NCBI GenBank assembly: GCA_965178125.1
Contig: OZ237753.1
Span: 930,001-994,000, forward strand
Reading direction: 5' to 3'
DNA: 64,000 nt
Source of the DNA: Bilabrum cf. latius
Taxonomy: Eukaryota > Bigyra: Bicosoecida > Bigyra > Bicosoecida
Each line of letters opens with the position of its first letter. Positions within the stretch are counted from its first letter, which is position 1. Below are positions 61,598 through 64,000 of this stretch, in pieces. Both the position numbers and the translations under genes were made by a program. The notes below the pieces were generated by a model. That model searched no databases. It was not told the DNA's origin and saw only the letters and a list, made by a program, of their open reading frames with translations.

Positions 61598-64000
61598 TCA
61601 GAAATCCTTGAAGTGGTCCTGCGGGCCGCTGTACGGCGTGACCGGCTCGTCCTCATACTCGTCGGGGAAGCAGCTCGTGTCGAAGGGGTTCTTGAGCTTG
61701 GGCACCCACGGCGCCCTCATCTTCTTGGTCTGCAGCTGGATCCAGTCGATGTCCTTGGCAAACCACCGGTGGTTCATGATGTCCTTGCTCCCGTTGCGCT
61801 TGCAACCCAAGCGGTTCGTCACCTTGGCCACAAGGAGCTTAGCGATAAGGTCCTTGGCGTCCCTGTCCCGCATCCAGCTGGGCCACGAGAGCCGCCCCCT
61901 CACGATGGCCTTGCAGATCTTCATCTGGTCAGAGCCGCCGGAGCTGTCGGCGAAAGGGGAGTACCCCACCAGCATCTCGTAGATGAGCACGCCGGTGGCC
62001 CAGTGGTCCACGCCCGCGCCGTGGCCCTTGCCCAGCACCAGCTCGGGGGCAAGGTACTCGGGAGTACCGCACAGCGTGTACGTCTTGCTGCCCGCCGCCA
62101 GCTTCTTGGCGAAACCCATGTCTACGATCTTGATGAAGCCCTGCGCGTCCAGGAGAAGGTTCTCGGGCTTGAGATCCCTGTAGACGATGCTCTTCTCGTG
62201 CATGGCGGCGAGCCCTGCAATGGTGCAGGCCGCGTAGAACTTGGCGTGGTCCGAGGGCAGGCAGCCCGTCTCCTGGTTGGACAGCAGCGTGAACAGCTCG
62301 CCCCCCTGGACCAGCTCCAGCAGCATGAACAGAGAGTCCTTGTCCTGGAAGGTTTGGATCAGGCCCAGCACGAAGGGGTGGTTAATCTGCGCCAACACGT
62401 CCCTCTCGTACTAGATGTTCTTGACCTGGCCGTACTCCACGACCTGAGCCTTCTGCAGCACCTTGAGTGCCATGGCCTCGCCGGAGGGACCGTGCCGGAT
62501 CAGCTTCACCTTGCCGAAAGTGCCCGCGCCCAGGATGCGGATCTGCTCCAGGTCGCTGAACCGGATGTCCGTGCGCAGCCTGGACGTGGTGGTGTCCCCA
62601 TCCGCGCCCTCACCCGCCGCTCCAGCCGCCGAGGTCGTCTCCTTTGGCTTGCCCTTCCTGGCCTGCACCTTGGCTAGAGACACGCCCACCGCCCGCTCGA
62701 AAGTGGGCTTATCGATGGCCAGCACCGCGGTCTTGTCCTCCGTGGCAGTGGCGGAGGGCACCCTGGAGCCGCCCGAGCCCATGAGCGCCTCGAGGCCGAA
62801 GCAAGCACCCGCCTCCACCTTCACGCCGCCGTCCAGCTGCACCGCGCCCTGCTTCACCACCATGAAGAGACCGTGACCCGCGGCGCCCCCAGGCTGCACC
62901 ACCTCCCCCGCGGCGAATTCCCTACCCACGAGCGCCGCCACCATGCGCTCCTTCTCCTTGTCGCCCAGGTTGGCCAGCTGGGCCTCCGTGCTCACCACGC
63001 GGATGCCCAGGTTGTGGTCCAGCACCTCCTTCAAGGGACCCAGCAGCTCCGTGAATGCCTTCCGGTCCAGCACCATGCACTTGCAGCTCTCCGCGGCCAC
63101 CACGTCGGCCGCCCTCGGCTCGTCCAGGAGCAGAGCCCTCTCGCCGAAGTAAGCACCCGTGGGCAGGGCGAGTTCCTTCCCCTCCGCGCCGATGTTCTTG
63201 CACATGACGCTTCCCTCCTGCAGCATGTAGAACTCCTGCGCCTTGTCTCCGCTCTCGCCCTTGGTGATGATCGTGTCACCGGGCTTGAAGGTCCTCATCT
63301 GCACCGCGTCCGCCACCTGGGCCACCTGCGAGTCAGTGAGGCTCTCCAGGAGGGGTACCTTGCGGAGGCTGGCCACAACCTGCGCCTGCTGGTCCTCCTT
63401 CGTCGAGGCGATCATGTAGCGGAAGGTCACTCGGTCCAGCGCCCACACCCGCGCGGGACCCGCCGCCACCACCGAGGCCGCCCTGGGAGCGTTGTAGAGG
63501 AGCGCCAGCTCCCCGAATGCGTCGCCCACAGTGCGGGAGGCCACCTTGTTGTCGCCCACGAAGATGTCGAAGACGCCCTCCTCCACGACGTACCACTCGT
63601 TCCCGTGGTCTCCCTGCTTGATGATGGCTTCTCCCTTGCTCAGCTTCTTCTCCTTCATGGCCATCACCACGTCCTCGATCTCAGAGGCAGACAGGGAGCT
63701 GAACAAAAAGCCCGCCGCGCCGTCCGGGGACAGAGTCTTGCGGATGATAGACTTGCTGGCCTCTCCCTTGGGATAGACAGGGAGCTTGAAATCCTCTCGT
63801 CGGCTAGCATCGTAAGACTCGGCCATGATCACGCCGCGCTTCTTCTTTGCCTTGCCCGAGGCAGCCCCGCCGGCGGCACCGCTCGGTCGCTTCGCACCGG
63901 CACTGCTCAATCGCTTCGAGCCGGCCGGTGGCTCCCACTGCGTCAAATTCTTCTCTTCGTTCCAGAAAAACACGTCTCCAGACTGCTCGTCAACCTCCTC
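61598..64000 (-). CDS. PRKG: WW domain plus cyclic-nucleotide-dependent (PKG-like) kinase, partial at 5' end
   Basis: The frame runs from the right window edge to TGA at 61598-61600 (800 residues visible, no intron). At its start is a WW-like domain (DEQSGDVFFWNEEKNLTQWEPP). Two good cyclic-nucleotide-binding domains follow, each with the phosphate-binding cassette: GELALLYNAPRAASVVA and GERALLLDEPRAADVVA. A third (GLEALMGSGGSRVPSATA) is degenerate. The AGC kinase domain has LGAGTFGKVKLIRHG, VYRDLKPENLLLD, DMG in place of DFG (KIVDMGFAKKL) and TLCGTPEYLAPELVL, ending in an AGC tail (NPFDTSCFPDEYEDEP, HFKDF). One TAG (62408-62410) lies in the C-helix, VKNI-Q-YERDVLAQ. The order is that of cGMP-dependent kinases; whether cGMP or cAMP binds is not decidable. 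Confidence 0.93.

Noticed and set aside
62390-62420. UAG read as leucine
   Set aside because: The kinase site KNI-x-YERD alone would allow Leu, but the UBA4 RYSRQ and MRH sites require Gln.
1-64000. Standard code with many pseudogenes or many split genes
   Set aside because: All interruptions are TAG, frames continue with conserved motifs on both sides, no frameshifts accompany them, and gene ends avoid TAG.
1-64000. Pyrrolysine, selenocysteine or programmed readthrough
   Set aside because: Too many sites, no shared downstream context, and no dedicated families; Gln fits all conserved columns.

Overview
This is a gene-dense, GC-rich nuclear segment from a eukaryote. The evidence is spliceosomal GT-AG introns, eukaryote-only families (SPO11, CARM1, UBA4, CWC27, NEK and cGMP-type kinases, an ankyrin-HDAC, an ER lectin with MRH domains) and secretory signal peptides. 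Two genes for motile-cilium components (CFAP221-like, outer-arm-dynein docking complex ODAD1/CCDC63-like) say the organism makes motile cilia or flagella. I cannot place the lineage from the sequence; a free-living protist or alga fits.

The main result is a variant nuclear genetic code. Nearly every gene is broken by in-frame TAG, and only TAG, inside conserved protein. I count roughly 90 TAG codons in 24 of the 26 well-supported genes. All 25 complete genes end in TGA (23) or TAA (2), and none in TAG. Invariant positions show that TAG is read as glutamine. The E1-like motif R-Y-S-R-Q of UBA4 has TAG at its Gln. So does the mannose-contacting Gln of the first MRH domain of the ER lectin, while the second MRH domain of the same protein has CAG at the equivalent place. 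In the folate-receptor-like gene one TAG codon is even split by an intron. All gene models below read TAG as Gln.

Layout, left to right: CFAP221-like (-, partial); small ankyrin protein (+, 4 exons); tRNA dimethylallyltransferase (+); coiled-coil protein (+); mitochondrial carrier (-); CWC27 cyclophilin (+); LolD/MacB-like ABC ATPase (+); UBA4/MOCS3 (-); CARM1 (+); erlectin/OS-9-like lectin (+); secreted saposin-like repeat protein (-); HSDL2-like SDR (+); secreted glycoside hydrolase (-); ankyrin-HDAC (-); adenylate-kinase-like (-); 1905-residue DDT-domain protein (+); ODAD1-like (+); DHHC-family protein lacking the DHHC cysteine (-); C2-like coiled-coil protein (+); NEK kinase (-); folate-receptor-like protein (+); SPO11 (+); large unknown helical protein (-); DCC/DUF393 protein (-); GK/RPG-rich protein (+); WW-cNMP-kinase (-, partial at right edge).

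Intergenic gaps are short, mostly 60-480 bp, and often divergent. The 22 inferred introns are mostly 95-125 nt, have GTGAG-type donors and GCAG acceptors, and crowd at the 5' ends of genes; long 3' exons and many whole genes are intronless. Coding hexanucleotide microsatellites giving (Gly-Ala)n, Ser tracts, and recent tandem duplications (two of them lying exactly over stop codons) recur throughout.
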